From Micropterus salmoides (Eukaryota; Chordata; Actinopteri; Centrarchiformes; Centrarchidae), in assembly GCF_014851395.1 (NCBI RefSeq), contig NW_024041150.1, forward strand, positions 26,153,225-26,217,224: a stretch of 64,000 nucleotides of DNA, written 5' to 3'. Of this stretch, positions 23,691 through 36,307 are shown piece by piece. Made by a program: the position numbers and the translations under genes. Position 1 is the first letter of the stretch. Each line of letters starts with the position of its first letter. The notes beneath the pieces are model-generated. The model did not search any database. It had not been told where the DNA came from and saw nothing but the letters and a program-made list of their open reading frames with translations.

Positions 23691-24720
23691 CCTCTTAACA
23701 TTCCAACTGGTGGCCGCTTTCGGTATGTGCACACAGCTGCTATGTTAACTTCATACTCATATGAATCACAGTTTGAAAGCTAAAATCTCCGTGATTCGAC
23801 CAACGCAAAACATTTCAAGATACAATCACCACAGCAGGTACAATCAGCGCCTCTGTCAGACCAACCAGTACAAGCAAAATTGACGCGATTAACCTATAAA
23901 GACTCATAGTAATCCACCAATCGATTATGTTCCAACAAAAATGGTCTTGTTACGTTGGCAGAGGTCCAGACGATCCAATCCAGTAAAAACATTTAGTCCA
24001 AAACACATTATTCCATCAGTAAATCCCCAGGGACTGCTGCTGCATCGTTTCATATTTGCCGGCAGACCTGGCCAATATGTCATTATAACTGTAATAACTC
24101 CGATTTGAATGTATACAACTATGATAGCTTGTATTCAGATTAGCCACTGAACTCTAACCTAATTCGACCCAATAGGAGCTCACATGTCTCGCAATAGGAG
24201 CGACAATAGCCAAAAAGAGCTCGCGCTGTAAGGAAAGGCCAGCCCCTATCATTTTGTGGGTAGGCCGAGCCAATTGCAAGAAATTGTGCCAATGACTGGC
24301 ACTTCGTGTAGCCAATAAAATTCTGAAAATAAGAATATCCAGAAAAACCTGTGTAAAATAGTCATTTTTTATGGTATTGGTATGAAACCTAAACTTGGAT
24401 TAGGTAAGGCTTTATACAGTGGCCCTACATTGTTTTCCAGCAAATACGTCCCAGCTATAGTTGTCTGCATGCATTTGTTAGCAAGCATTTTCAAGCGGAA
24501 ATGAAAAATATATTAGTTTTAGTGTATTTAAACTTATATTAATCAATTCCAGTATCACTTACAGTGATTCTGACTTTTGGGTTAGACACTCCAGAGTGTT
24601 ATCTTTCAGAGAGCCCAAAACCATGCATATAGTCCAAATGGTTCAAGAACTAAATTAAATTTTCTTCTTTGGATATGCCTTAAACAGGCATTTTGCATGA
24701 ATTTTACAGGAATGTTAAGG
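23691..24720 (+). mobile_element. PiggyBac-like non-autonomous element, copy 1 (1.03 kb)
   Basis: The left end is TTAA followed by CCTCTTAACATTCC. The right end is the complement, GGAATGTTAAGG, followed by ATAA, a decayed TTAA. CC-starting termini next to TTAA are the piggyBac signature. The same sequence, inverted and with perfect TTAA flanks, occurs at 32516-33518, which proves it is a mobile unit. No transposase frame survives. The left TTAA is shared with the right flank of the 21747 element. Confidence 0.75.
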
Positions 24721-25220
24721 ATAATTTGACATGTTGGGAAATATGCTTACTTCGCTAGCTTGAGAAGATTGATACCACTCTTAGCAGCTGGTTAACTGGT
24801 TGGCTCATTGGTTTCTTAGCTCAAATACTGGAAACGTGAAAAGTGCTAGCATGGCTCTGTCCAAAGGTAACAAACTACCAGCACCTCTAAAGCTCAACTA
24901 ATAACACAGTATATCATGTTGGTCTCATCCAAGCTAAAACAGAAGTTTGGTTTTTGGGGGAATTATGTGCCAGACTATTTCTTGGCTGGGCACGGTGGGC
25001 ATTTACCGCTCTTGAAACCGCAACTTGCACTTTCAACTCTTCAGTTGTTGTGTAATTAAAATAAACAAGATATAACATGTAAATGAGTGAACTTAAGATT
25101 TACTGGTAGGGGAATTCCGTTACCTTTGGACAGAGCCAGAGTAGTTGTTTCCCCATTTCTAGTCCCTTGACTTTAAGCCAGAAAACTAAATACTACAAGC
25201 TATTCATTTAATATATCTTC
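24719..25220. mobile_element. Palindromic (fold-back) element, copy 1
   Basis: The left arm runs from GGATAATTTGACATGTTGGG to CCAAAGGTAACAAACTACC. A central segment (about 24920-25070) includes GTGCCAGACTATTTCTTGGC. The right arm repeats the left inverted: GGGGAATTCCGTTACCTTTGG at 25108-25128. The arms are about 200 bp, unusually long inverted repeats. I recall the family as common in percomorphs. Other copies lie at 30915-31425, 59080-59648 and 21640-21742. No coding sequence is seen. Confidence 0.7.
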
Positions 25221-26224
25221 TGGTTTGGTGTACATGGAGTTAACTTGCCCCAAAACTTTGAGCATTTAAATGTAACAGTACGACAAGCCAAAACTTCAGA
25301 ATTTGGTCTCTGGATTTTCTTATTCCTTATTTTCTCATCCCTATATTTCCCTCGTTTTCTTTCTGGTGATCCCACTGACTTTTGGGTTGTTTGTCTTGCA
25401 GCAATCTGAGAATCAGAGCTAGTGCTCAGTGAAGCAGCTCAGGGTCTGCCCAGTATCAGAGGCAACCATGTGGCTCTGAGAAACCTTTTCTCACACAACA
25501 ACAGTTTTGTTTATGCTTGGGTAGAGTCTTGACACCATACTGTAAAATAGGATTATGCAATCATACAGGTAGCGAGGAATCTGCTAACCTCTACTGTGCC
25601 ACAAAACTCTTTTAGACAGCAAACAAGAAAAGTTCTAATTTTGTTTGAACAAACTTAATTTTGTTCCATGACTACTTTATTACTTTAAATAAAATTGAAA
25701 TTGGTCTAAGTTTTCTTCTTCTTAGATTTCCCTTTGTGATGTCTTTTAGTCAACCCTAGGTCAGGGCACTGCCCAGCTTGTAAACTGCACATGCCACAGT
25801 ATAGTGTGTGGCTTCTTTACATTTGCACAGAGAGACAGAAACCAACCCGTCCTCCTATACAGTAATAGCACCTGCCGCAGATTTTCGGTATGTCACTTAA
25901 TTTGTAGTAGTTTGAAGACACATAACTTTATCAGCACAAAACTAAAATGACAACATTTTACTTTGTACAGGGTCCCTCTACAAGCCAAATTATTTAATAA
26001 AGCAGGACCTTGTTGATTGTATTTTTTAGCAAATTCTCAAACAGTTCTTCTAAAGCTAATCTGATAACAGCTAACTGACCAGCCTGTCCTCACCAGAAAA
26101 CATGTCTGTGTATGTAAATTGTGTAGCAGCTTCCAACCTGTATACATTTATTGTTAGGCTGCGACCTTTAGTGGCCATATGATGAAGCACATGAGGAAGT
26201 CAGGTGAAGTAATCTAAAGATTGA
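25221..26224. other. Unique non-coding stretch
   Basis: No recognised gene or repeat. Confidence 0.5.
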
Positions 26225-26560
26225 CAAAATGCACATAAGAAGGTGGATGGATGGATCAAACAAACAATCACAGGACTTTAATCCAGGAGACTGAGGTTTG
26301 AGTCCTGTGTGTAACCAAGTAACAGTGATTTATTTAAAGCTTTTAGTTAAATAATGTTACTTCCGTCACGCGACTTACGTAACATACTTATTATGATCCT
26401 AACCACAATCTTTTCCTTAACCTAATGAAGTAGTTTTGTTACCTAAAACAAGTGTTTAACTTCATGTGATTTACGTACTTAAGATCCTGTACGCCTGTTG
26501 CTGGACTGGGATTTTCCAACGGTCATATGTAGTTTTGGGACAATTGACAATCGACCTATT
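26225..26560 (+). repeat. SINE-like dispersed repeat with a B-box-like motif
   Basis: ACAGGACTTTAATCCAGGAG leads to GGTTTGAGTCC (26295-26305), one mismatch from the RNA polymerase III B box GGTTCGANTCC. Downstream come CTAACCACAATCTTTTCC and AACTTCATGTGATTTACGTAC, which I recall from a frequent percomorph repeat. An A box and a LINE-type tail are not clear, so 'SINE-like' is an inference. Confidence 0.45.
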
Positions 26561-28117
26561 TTATACCTAGTTTAGATATGATATGTTAAAAACACTTTAA
26601 ACCCCGGGCTTTTGGGGTCTATGGACATGGTGCAGTCTCACAATGGTAATCCAGCCTTGCCCTTGGTAAAATTTTATGCTTTACCGGTGATGTATACAAA
26701 ACTACAGAAACAGACTCTTCTGGTTTAAGAGGAAAGAACCAGTATTTCATTATGATTAGTTACGATTATTAGAGCCCTACTGATTTTTTAAAAAAAAATT
26801 TTTTTTTTTTTAAACTGTAACAACAATATTTGAAATACAAATCTGAATTGTTCTCAGAAATCTGATACTGACATTTTTTCAACTCAAACACTGAAAAATA
26901 ACTTAAACTTTCTGGCAATGATCCCATAAATGTGTATTAAAGAGTAACTTAACAGGAAGCAATGTTTCACTCTCTCTGGTTGAAATGTTCACAACTGTTG
27001 CATCTCTGGTTGTGGTCAGGACTGTTGAACCCAGCAGTGCGGTCACTATGTACTGACACACCCTTGAGTACACTTCCACATTACTGCAGCACAGCAGCAA
27101 GTTAAACCACGTGAGGTCAACAAAAACAAGATTTTGAGTTGTTGTTAAGTTACTCTTTAAAAAGAGTTGGTTTACAGTTAATTTGGTTATTAAAGATGTA
27201 GTTATTAAAAGATATGTACCGAGGATAGAAATTGAAGAAAATAATAATTCAGAAATCATTATAAACTACTACAAATAACGACACAGATCAAACTTCAAAT
27301 ATATTTAAAACTTTAATTAAGAAAAATAAAGGTCAAACATGGATAAAACTGTTTTTAAATACATGTGAAATTTCTATTTCTGCATAAACACAGATGTCAG
27401 TACGATAAGCCAATATTTAACATCACAGGGATTGTATGTGAGAGGTATTACAAAGCTGAAACCTGGCAACAGGAAACAGACAAACAAATTCTGTTTATCG
27501 CTTTGCAAGAGGTCATATTACAGCAAGCAAATAACACTGATAATATTTATTACTGCATCCTGGAAATGTACGCCATATTTACAGTAAGTGAAGATGAAAC
27601 ATCTGCTGTGGCACTGAGATCATGTTTGTCTCTGGCAGTGAAACAGTCCTGTAGAACTTCTTGCTGCATGTGAGCCAACTGAAGTACGCTATAGTGAAAA
27701 ACATAGATTACAGTATGATGATTCTCTTTCACAGCATTTTATATTCAGTAAGACACAGGCTGGGAGAATACAATAATACTGACACATGGTCAGTTTACAT
27801 CCTGAATTTCCTCAACTGGAGTGAATTATATCAAAGTATAAATAGATTGCATTTGACTTGAAAGAGGAAAGTTCTGAGCCTTAATTCCTCAGAGGAAATA
27901 CATATCTGTATTTTTATCTGTTTCATTTCTCTTTAAAAGGCCCTCTCCTTTTCCCTCCGGAGAAAGAACAAAACTTGTCAAATATGATTTGTTGATGTGT
28001 TCCTTCATTTCATCCTTTAAACCTTCACAGCTTTTATATCTTCGAGCCTTCAGAATGGGTTATCTGAATTGACAACATGGTGAGGGTTTCCAAATATAAA
28101 GACCATTCATAGTCTGT

Positions 28118-28198
<81 letters not shown>

Positions 28199-30914
28199 AC
28201 AATGCAACTTGTTGAGTGTTGGCACTGACGCCTTAACCAGATGATCACTCAAGTAATTCCTGGCTTTCATTATGCCTGGGGTCCAACAGAACATGGGGCA
28301 ATGGAAATGTCAGAATCACCCAGCAACGATGGGCACAGAGACAGTATATTTGATTTAGACCAGTTTACTCAGATGGCTTTGTTACTGCATCTCCTTCACT
28401 CCCACACAACATAGCTGCATACACCCGATAGTCCTCTGAGTCAGAGTTGATGTAAACAACAACAGAGCTTCATGTCCAGCCAGAGCCTAGCAGGAGAATG
28501 GATATCAACCCAGCGACATGTGATTTGCATAGACAGCACAGAGGGATTAGGGTATGATCTGTAGCGTCTCAGAAAAGGCAATGCAAAAATGTGTGATTCA
28601 CGAGCACCCCAAGCCCTCAGATTTGTTTTCATGTGATTCCAACCAGCAAATCCCGATCAGACAGTTATCCTGATAGGAGAAAAACATCCGGGCTTCACAT
28701 TTAAATATCTGTGGTCCCAACTTTTATCAATGACAGACAGACAACGGCATGTCAGGCAAGCATCATTTGGCATTATGTTCTCCGCAGCTCTATATCTGTG
28801 AAGGCTGTGTTGCAAAACAAACAACAGGTCTCTCAATTTCTTTTTCACTTTTTTTTGGCCTGCTCTTTCATTTAATTTTTTTTTACATTTCGTGTTGTTG
28901 CCCTCTGACAGGCCTGCGGGGAAGTCATTTTTTAGGAAGAAGATGCAGTATCTATCTGCCAGTGTATTTTTAAAGGTGCAGGCGAGGCTGACATTATACC
29001 TGCTCCTGCTGTGCTAGCTGAAGGGGAATCCCCAGTGGCACATTGTCGAGCAGCCATGTCAATTGTTTGTTTGCATACTGAATAGCTCCGGGCGCTATGT
29101 TGTCTAGCTCGGAGAATAAGCAGCTGATCACTACTCATGGACCATCAGGAGATCTATATGCCGACCAGGAACATTCACTGGGATCGACAATCTTGTAACT
29201 GTCATTAAAGATAAAAAAATCTGCTGGGTTACAGAAATGATGTGGCAGAGAAAGGCTGAAATTAGAAGGACACAGAAGGAGGGCCGCTTCCTGCAGATAC
29301 ACTCAGTATTGATACATGGCACATTTGGAGGTGAATTATTGGCAAAATGGACGCCTCATCCTATAAAGACTTATTTCTAAGCTCTTGAAACACAATGCAT
29401 TGGAGAAAAGTTGTTGCTTGGCTTACTTAGCAATATTATTGCCCTTGATCTCAACTGAAAAAGGTGGTTACAAAGATGAAAAGCAACTTGTCATAGAGCT
29501 TTTACTTTATTGTTGCTGCTGATAAGGTCAAAGATTGTGAAACCTCAACATGAAAGTAATCCCTGTCCTTTAATATGTTAATAAACTATTTTCAATTAGT
29601 GTTTACCCTGAAGCTTAAAAGCTAAAACTTTCTAAAATGGTTGAAAAGGATGATAAGTGTGAGTTGCAAAGTGAATATTAGCTTGGAAAGTTAGCAATGA
29701 GGACTTGGTGGTAAATGCGAGTCACAAAATCAATCGCCGTTTTCCTCTTTCTGCTTCTAAATGAAAGGGCTTTTGAAAATCCGTGATAGTGTGACAAAAA
29801 AGACCAGATACGCAGCGGACAAACGTAATAACACACTTTCCCCATTAGCCTTTTTTTGTGCTTCAGAGAAGTTTGAATTGAGCTCTTTGTTAATTTTAAT
29901 CAAAAATTGAACATGATCCTATTCCATTTCATGCTAAGCCAAGGAAAAAAAATATTAACATCTAGGCAACTACTCCACAAAGATGCTTTTCTGGTTCTGA
30001 ACACTCTTCTCAATTAATACTACACAGAAAGAAATACAGAAATAGTGTCTTCAACACTGTCTTTATTTGCTTCGGTTTACAAATAGTGACTCCTATATTC
30101 TGATTTGCATTTGTTGTGAATTGAATCTCATGTGTTGACTGCATCTATAGGCCATAAAGTCTCATAGTGACTTCGAGGAACAGCAGGGTGCATTTGATTG
30201 ATTCCCTCATGACAAGAAATATTATTCAGCAATGACACTGGTAGCAAAACTAGGCCTTTGCAAATATACTTACAAATACACATGATGCTAGCATGTACTT
30301 TGTGTTTAACAAACTGTGCTATGTCTATATGATCCATGACAACCTGTCTTTCCTTTTGTAGGAGCATGTTGTAAACATTCCCTGTGTATGCTGCAAGTAA
30401 ACCAATTTACATCTCTTGCACAGCTATTGCATTTCTTTTCACAGCTCCAGGGATAGTGCTATATGGTTGGTCCACTGAGCTGCCAGCTACCCTTTCCCTC
30501 GGGATAAATCCTAGTGCATCTCGTCTCAAAACGCTACTTAGATAGGCCCCTTGGGATATGAGCCTCTGAGGGTCCCTGTCTGCCGGAGGAAACACCCTCT
30601 TCTCTTCTTGCTTGGCTGCATTTGAGTAGGAAGAAAATGATAACCTGCCTTCAATGCTGTTCTTATGGGATATCTTTTTTATGACCACATTTGAATGTTT
30701 TTAAGCATAATCAATCAGCTTTCCAGTTTTTGGCATGGAAATACCATGTGATGTTTTATATTGTTTTTTGACAGTATAAAATTTTATGATAAAGCAACTT
30801 CCAAAGGGCACATAAAATGTAGATTTTAGCCTATTTTATGATGATGGCCTAAGATGTATATGTTAGAAATAATTGAATCTAGTGAGACGCATATTTACAT
30901 TACAGTGACAGTCT
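26561..30914. other. Unique non-coding stretch with a long (CA)n
   Basis: No gene recognised. Frames at 26903-27259 (minus) and 27365-27673 (plus) are open for just over 100 codons but show no domain or splice context. The segment 27930-28000 and the stretch near 30440-30640 are more GC-balanced and could be conserved non-coding DNA. Confidence 0.5.
28120..28193. repeat. (CA)n microsatellite, about 37 units
   Basis: An uninterrupted 74-bp CA array. It creates the false Val-Cys-repeat frames seen on the minus strand around it. Confidence 0.98.
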
Positions 30915-31425
30915 GACAATTAGAAAAGTACGCTGATTTGCTTTCTTGCAGAGTCAGGTGAGAATGATTGATACCATTCTCACATTGGTACCATTAAGAA
31001 TGTAACTAGACCCAAGCAGGTGGTTAGCTTAGTTTAACATAAAGATTGGAAATGGAGAAATCTACCTACTAGCCCCACTTAAACTCATTAATTAATGTTA
31101 TGTCTAATTTCTTTTTTCACAAAAATAGTAAAAAAGAAGGGAATAGTCTGGCACTTAACCTTATCAGACTTGTCATTTTTGCTCTTTGTCTTTTGTATGG
31201 AAAATATATAATGTAGTTACATAGTGAACTTTAGAGGTGCTCGTAGGGGGGTTGAAATACATTTAGACAAAGCCAGGCTAGCTTTTTTCAGTCTTATGTT
31301 AAACTTTGTTAACTTGCTTCTAGCACCAGTTACATGTTAACTGTACAGACTAGAGAGTGGTATCAATATTCTAATCTAATTCTTTGTAAGAAAGCAAATA
31401 AGCTTATTTATTTGCTATTGTGTAA
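30915..31425. mobile_element. Palindromic (fold-back) element, copy 2
   Basis: The left arm has TTTGCTTTCTTGCAGAGTC, GATTGATACCATTCTC and GGTTAGCTTAG. The centre has AATAGTCTGGCACTTAACC. The right arm is the inverse: GACAAAGCCAGGCTAGC, GAGAGTGGTATCAATATTC and GTAAGAAAGCAAATAAGC. It is a full but diverged copy of the element at 24719-25220. Confidence 0.7.
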
Positions 31426-32264
31426 TATATAATATGCTAATCTGAGGGTTCATCAGTATAAGTGACCCGTCTTCTAGACACAGTCATTTGATCAGTTGTT
31501 ATTACAAAAATATAGATTATAGCTGCTTTAATGTTATAAATATGTAAAACTCAAATAGGGAGGATGCATAAACTCTTAACAATAACAAGTTAAATGTGGC
31601 TTTCAAAGGGTACCCTTCTCCTCACTTTTATTTCCGTTGTTAATGCAGACAACGTAGTTGCAATTATTCAAAGCATCAACTTTCCCCCCTTGCCTACTGA
31701 TGCTCAGCACTCCTCTCTGCAGTTCAGTTGCTTGATATCTCCCAAGATAATTTGATGGGAAATTTATTTCATTTACACATCATACCACACTGGTTGTAAT
31801 TAATTGTTCTGCTGTTCGGTGTACAATAGTTCACTGATTCCTTTGTGTGACTACAGGCTTGTTACTGTTCCATGATATGTGGTGCCATGCTGAAACAGAT
31901 AACAGATGCTGCTGTCACCTAAAATGTCCACCTAGATGACTCCAAAACAAAGAATCCCTGGAATTAATAAACAGCAGCCTATATTAATGCATTAAATTCT
32001 CCTTGACAGGGAGCCTCTTCAGTGACATATTTTAAGGCTGATAGCAGTTTTATGTTGTTAATATTTTATCATATTATTATATATATCCTGGCCCACATAT
32101 AATCAAGCTTAAATGTAGTAAAATATGATCTCAAATGGGCATTTGCTTGTTTCTCAAACTTAGTTTGTAACTTCTGTTATCTTCTTTTAAATCAAATCTT
32201 AAGTGCTTTTTGCTTGCCACTGCATTTTAAGTTAAATATTAAGTTAAATTAAGTTAATCTTATT
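31426..32264. other. Unique non-coding stretch
   Basis: No recognised gene or repeat; a small TTAAGTTAAA tandem repeat lies at 32228-32262. Confidence 0.5.
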
Positions 32265-32453
32265 ATTTTTATTCTGTGGTACAACTACAAACTGTTTGCT
32301 TGTCTTATTTCGTCATTATGTGTATTTATAGTTTTTTATATTGGCTTATTTTTCTTTTATATACTTTTCTGATGTCTTTTTGTTCTATGTAAAGCGCTTT
32401 GAATTCCCTTTTTGAAAGGTGCTATACAAATAAACTTGTCTTGCTTTGCCTTA
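32265..32453 (+). repeat. Teleost retroelement 3' tail, copy 2
   Basis: ATGTAAAGCGCTTTGAATTC followed by GGTGCTATACAAATAAACTT, then a CTTGCTTTGCCTT tail. This is a well-preserved copy of the tail family, with the upstream T-rich 3' UTR included. Confidence 0.65.
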
Positions 32454-32515
32454 AAGGTTGTGTACCTTTCACAAAATCCTTGTAACTAATGATAGGGAAG
32501 GTCTAAATTTTTTAA

Positions 32516-33518
32516 CCTCTTACCATTCCTGTAAAATTCATGCAAAACTACTGTTCAAGGCATATCCAAAGTAAAATGAATTTAGTTCTTTAACCATTTG
32601 GAGTAAATACATGGTTTTGGGCTTCTCTGAAAGAAAACACTCTAACACTCAAGTTAAAATTTTATACCAATACCATGAAAAATGACTATTTTACACAAGT
32701 TTTTCTAAGTGTATGTCTTAGCGTATTTTTTCTAAAACAGCACTGTCCCTTGGCGGCAGGCGGCTGCTGCTGCATCGCTCCGTATTAGCTGGCATCTTGA
32801 CGCAGATGTATTTTTTTGCTGGTAGATCATGAACTACTCCTACTTAAAGCTGGATATCATTATTTTCATAATTTAATTGGCTACACAAAGTGCCAGTCAT
32901 CAGCACTATTGGTTGCAATTGGCTCAGCCTACCCATGAAATAATAGGGGCTGGACCTTCCTTACAGCGCGGGCTCTCGTTGGCTATTGTAGGCTGTGAAA
33001 GGGACATGTGAACTCTTATTGGGTCGAATTTGGTGTCACTCGAAAAGTCAGAGTTCAGCAGCTAATTTGAATACAAGATATCATAGTTGTTTACATTCAA
33101 ATTGAAGTTATTACAGTTATAATGACATACGGGTCACGTCTGCTGGCAAATATGAAACGATGCAGCAGCAGTCCCTGGGGATTTATGGATTTTGGAATAA
33201 TTTGTTTTGGACTAAATTTTTTACTGGTTTGGATCATCTGGACCTTTGACAACAACCATTTTTGTTGGAATATAATCCATCGGTGGATTACAATGAGGCG
33301 AGTTGCTTCAATTTTGATTCTGATTCTGGTCTGACATAGGCGCTGATTGTACCCGCTGTGGTGAGTGTATCTTGAAATGGTTTGCATTGGTCGAATCACG
33401 AGGATTTAGCTTTCAAACGGTGTATCATATGAGTATTAAGTTAACATAGCAGTTGTGTGCGCATACCGAAAGCTGCCACCAGGACCTGACGGCCCGTGGG
33501 CGTTGGAATGTTAAGAGG
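32516..33518 (-). mobile_element. PiggyBac-like non-autonomous element, copy 2 (1003 bp)
   Basis: Flanked by TTAA on both sides (32512-32515 and 33519-33522). The termini are CCTCTTACCATTCC on the left and the complement of CCTCTTAACATTCC on the right. The interior matches 23691-24720 on the opposite strand throughout, including CCCCAGGGACTGCTGCTGC. Open frames inside (up to 100 codons) are not conserved as coding in the other copy. Confidence 0.85.
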
Positions 33519-33667
33519 TTAAGTTACGTTACAATCCATTCACACATCGGCAATACACAGCGATTGTATGTAAATTTGCCTCCATGTAGATCAAGTCTAT
33601 TGCTGAAGCTGCAGATGGTTTGCTATGTCCTAGGTTATGACAATTTTGCTGCAGTCCTCCATTAAAT

Positions 33668-33760
33668 CAGTGGCGCCCCCAGAAAATTTTCATAGGGGTG
33701 GCCAGATGGGGCCACTGAAAATCCTGGGGTTGCACACTAAACCAAAAGCCATAACTGAAT
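33668..33760. mobile_element. hAT-like element terminus
   Basis: CAGTGGCGCCCCCAGAAAAT then TCATAGGGGTGGCC: the CAGTGGCG start and GGGGTGGCC motif match hAT-type termini that I recall from fish. A matching right end with an 8-bp duplication of CATTAAAT was not found within the next 2.5 kb, so the element is truncated, or its end has decayed. Confidence 0.5.
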
Positions 33761-35200
33761 TTCAGGAATTCTATTATGCAGTATATAGAGTAGTTGAAAA
33801 CTATGTTAAAATATGAGTCAAGGAATCCCAGACTGAATTGCTTTGGTTTCTTATTTTACAGTTAAAATTGTCTAATGTCCATAGACTAAAACCAGTTCAG
33901 TTAACATTCCATATAAATCCTGTTTAATGTGTTATCTGTATGTGATAGGCAATTCATTGTTCTTTATATAGGCTGGTTGACCTTTTCCTTAAAAAGACAA
34001 ATACAGCTTTTATTTGTAGGAGTGCATTGACGAGGAGGAACAAAACATTTACTGGGAACAAGCTTACTCAAGATTACAGACATCATGGAGCATAAATATT
34101 TTTCTTTTAATTTTTCTAACTGAAATATAGGATATGTGTCTGTATAGAAGTGTGTAATTATTTATTAACATACTATTTCGCACATTTGGTGTTATTCTTG
34201 TTACAAACAACTAGGATAGTTATTCTTGAAATATCCCACTTTTTAACCACCGATTTGACCAGTGTCATATAAATAAGTTTATATGTAAAAATGGTGGGGC
34301 ACCAACCATTTCAGAACATAGATAGCAATAAAACTACAACAAGGACGTGCACAGACAAGGTTTTAGGGATCCAGACCCTTTCTATAGACGCTTTCCTCAG
34401 ATCTGCCAATTTGAAACAGGTAGCTCAAATCAAGCAATCTGACTGGTTCATTGTAGTGATATAATGAGCGTATACAAGGGGTATGACGTCGAATTCCTTT
34501 GCACAGATCCTATCACTCCAGGACAAACAGGGTTCAAGTTATAATCTGAGTTTCGTGGGGGTCTCACGCCCAATTTACACCTGGTATTAAAATGCAATCT
34601 GATACAGATCTAGGACCGCATTTTACCAGCAGAGATAAATAAATAAGTAAATCAATAATGAGAGTGTGTGTGACACAGAGAGAAATCATAATCATTGCTT
34701 ATTACATAATTCCCTCTCTCACACACTAAAACACACACTCACACACACAGCAGTCCACTACTGTTCAAAGACTAACGTTATTGCTCAAGGAGAGACACAA
34801 CCCCTTTATGGTAGGTATAATATTAAAGTGTTATCATTTTATGCACTGCTGGCTGACAGTTCAAGTTACCAAAGTCAATCTACTGGACAGTTTTTTAGTG
34901 GCTGCACAACAAACGGCAACTTGCAAATAGGTATAAATAAATTGTTCTAACAATTTTAGCCTTTGATGTATGTTGCTTAGCAACAGTCATGCGCTATGTA
35001 GCCTACCTGCAGCCTGGTGGGTTTACTTTTTGTATTCATAAAGAAATCTGTTGATGAAATAAAGTCAAATTGTAGTGTGTCTATTAGCTTACTTTCTTTT
35101 TGTTATACTTGGTAACCTTTTCTAAAAGCAATAGCTCACTTCAGGCTGTGATATATTATATTATCTCACAGTTAAGGGGGTTGTCGAACAACACCCTGTG
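33761..35200. other. Non-coding stretch, possibly interior of the hAT-like element
   Basis: No coding sequence or other repeat recognised. CA-rich sequence lies at 34718-34750. Confidence 0.4.
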
Positions 35201-36130
35201 ACATAATAAGAGTATACCAGCAATTGCTTAAATATATACCTCCTTCCCGGCTCCATACCTTTCATACAACGCAGCAAGCCGGCATATTGGCATAATAATC
35301 CCGAATAATAAAGCAGCATGAAAGCTGCTATATGACAACAACATTATGACAACAACTGCAATCTCAACCAATCCAGCACAACTATTTGCCCATGTAAGAA
35401 CCAGCAGCAGAGTCAGGATGATAAAAGATGCTCTCACTCACCAGAGCTGAGGCCTCACCTGGGGAGAAAGGCGGCACTGGTTTTTTTTCCTGTAGGCAAA
35501 CTTCTGGATGACTCTGAAGTTTTTCAGACAGTCGGCCGACTCGTGGCTCCGCAGTGTTTGTTGTGCTGCTCAATGGAGCGCCTGTTGGGCAGCAATATTT
35601 ACGCTTCCAAGTAACACTGAGCCCAGTTTCACAGCATCATCCAGATGACTCCCGCTGTTCTTATATTTTGCAATCCTTTCAGAAAGATGAATATGAAAAC
35701 AGGCAAAGGACAGTCTCCCTCGAAGCATAACGTTAACAGCCGGTCACACACGGCGCTGTCAGGAGCTCCAGCGTTCATATGATGTTAGCTTGCTGTTAGC
35801 AATGGTGCTAACCTGTTGATATGTGAAGACTATTAGCTCTCACACACAGTACAATACACAAATCTTTGTAGCAGTGTGACAAACTTATTATAAACTAGCC
35901 AGTCTACTAACTATTTCTGTACATTAATTAAATTACACTTTTCTTTCTTCTGCAGCATGTTGCTACCTCCACAGAAAACACACTCAGTCGGCACAACACC
36001 GGTCTACTCCGATCTGCTCTGCCTGTTAGTCCCGCCCCTTAACCAGTCACAATTTTAAAAAACGTGATTGCCATCTACATAAACGAATAGGAGGCCTCTC
36101 CTAAAATAAACATCATAGTCTGTCACAGCT
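35201..36130 (-). mobile_element. Transposon-like CpG-richer zone with a possible minus-strand exon
   Basis: GCCGGCATATTGGCATAAT (35279-35297) and its surroundings resemble 21960-22010 inside the TTAA element (ACCGGCATATTGGCACAGT), so related element sequence is present. On the minus strand a frame runs through TNTAEPRVGRLSEKLQSHPE to a donor-like CCCCAG|GTGAGG near 35457. The zone has CpG-rich spots (35530-35560, 35735-35775) and a GTTAGC-rich stretch. Ends are not defined, so this may be a decayed relative of the 21747 element. Confidence 0.35.
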
Positions 36131-36234
36131 CAGGGTCAGAGGTTATCCTCTTAAAGTGACAGAGCCTAATATGAGAACACTTGCTGCTATTCACCTTTTA
36201 ACTCAAACCAAGGGGTTACATAATATATACAGTA

Positions 36235-36239
36235 TAGCA
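36235..36239. repeat. Target-site duplication TAGCA, left copy
   Basis: Identical to 36599-36603; the two directly flank the miniature LTR element. Confidence 0.85.
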
Positions 36240-36307
36240 TGTGACAGAAAGACAAGAGCAGTCACCCCACCCGGATTAATCAACTGTAGTGACGGTGGTC
36301 CGTCACA
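36240..36307 (-). repeat. Downstream (3') LTR of the miniature element
   Basis: 68 bp, TGTGACAG...GTCCGTCACA on the plus strand. Compared with its partner it carries several extra bases in the CCCCACCCGGATTAAT zone. Confidence 0.8.

Noticed and set aside
28034..28294. Minus-strand frames with long Val-Cys repeats
   Set aside because: Translation of the (CA)n microsatellite.
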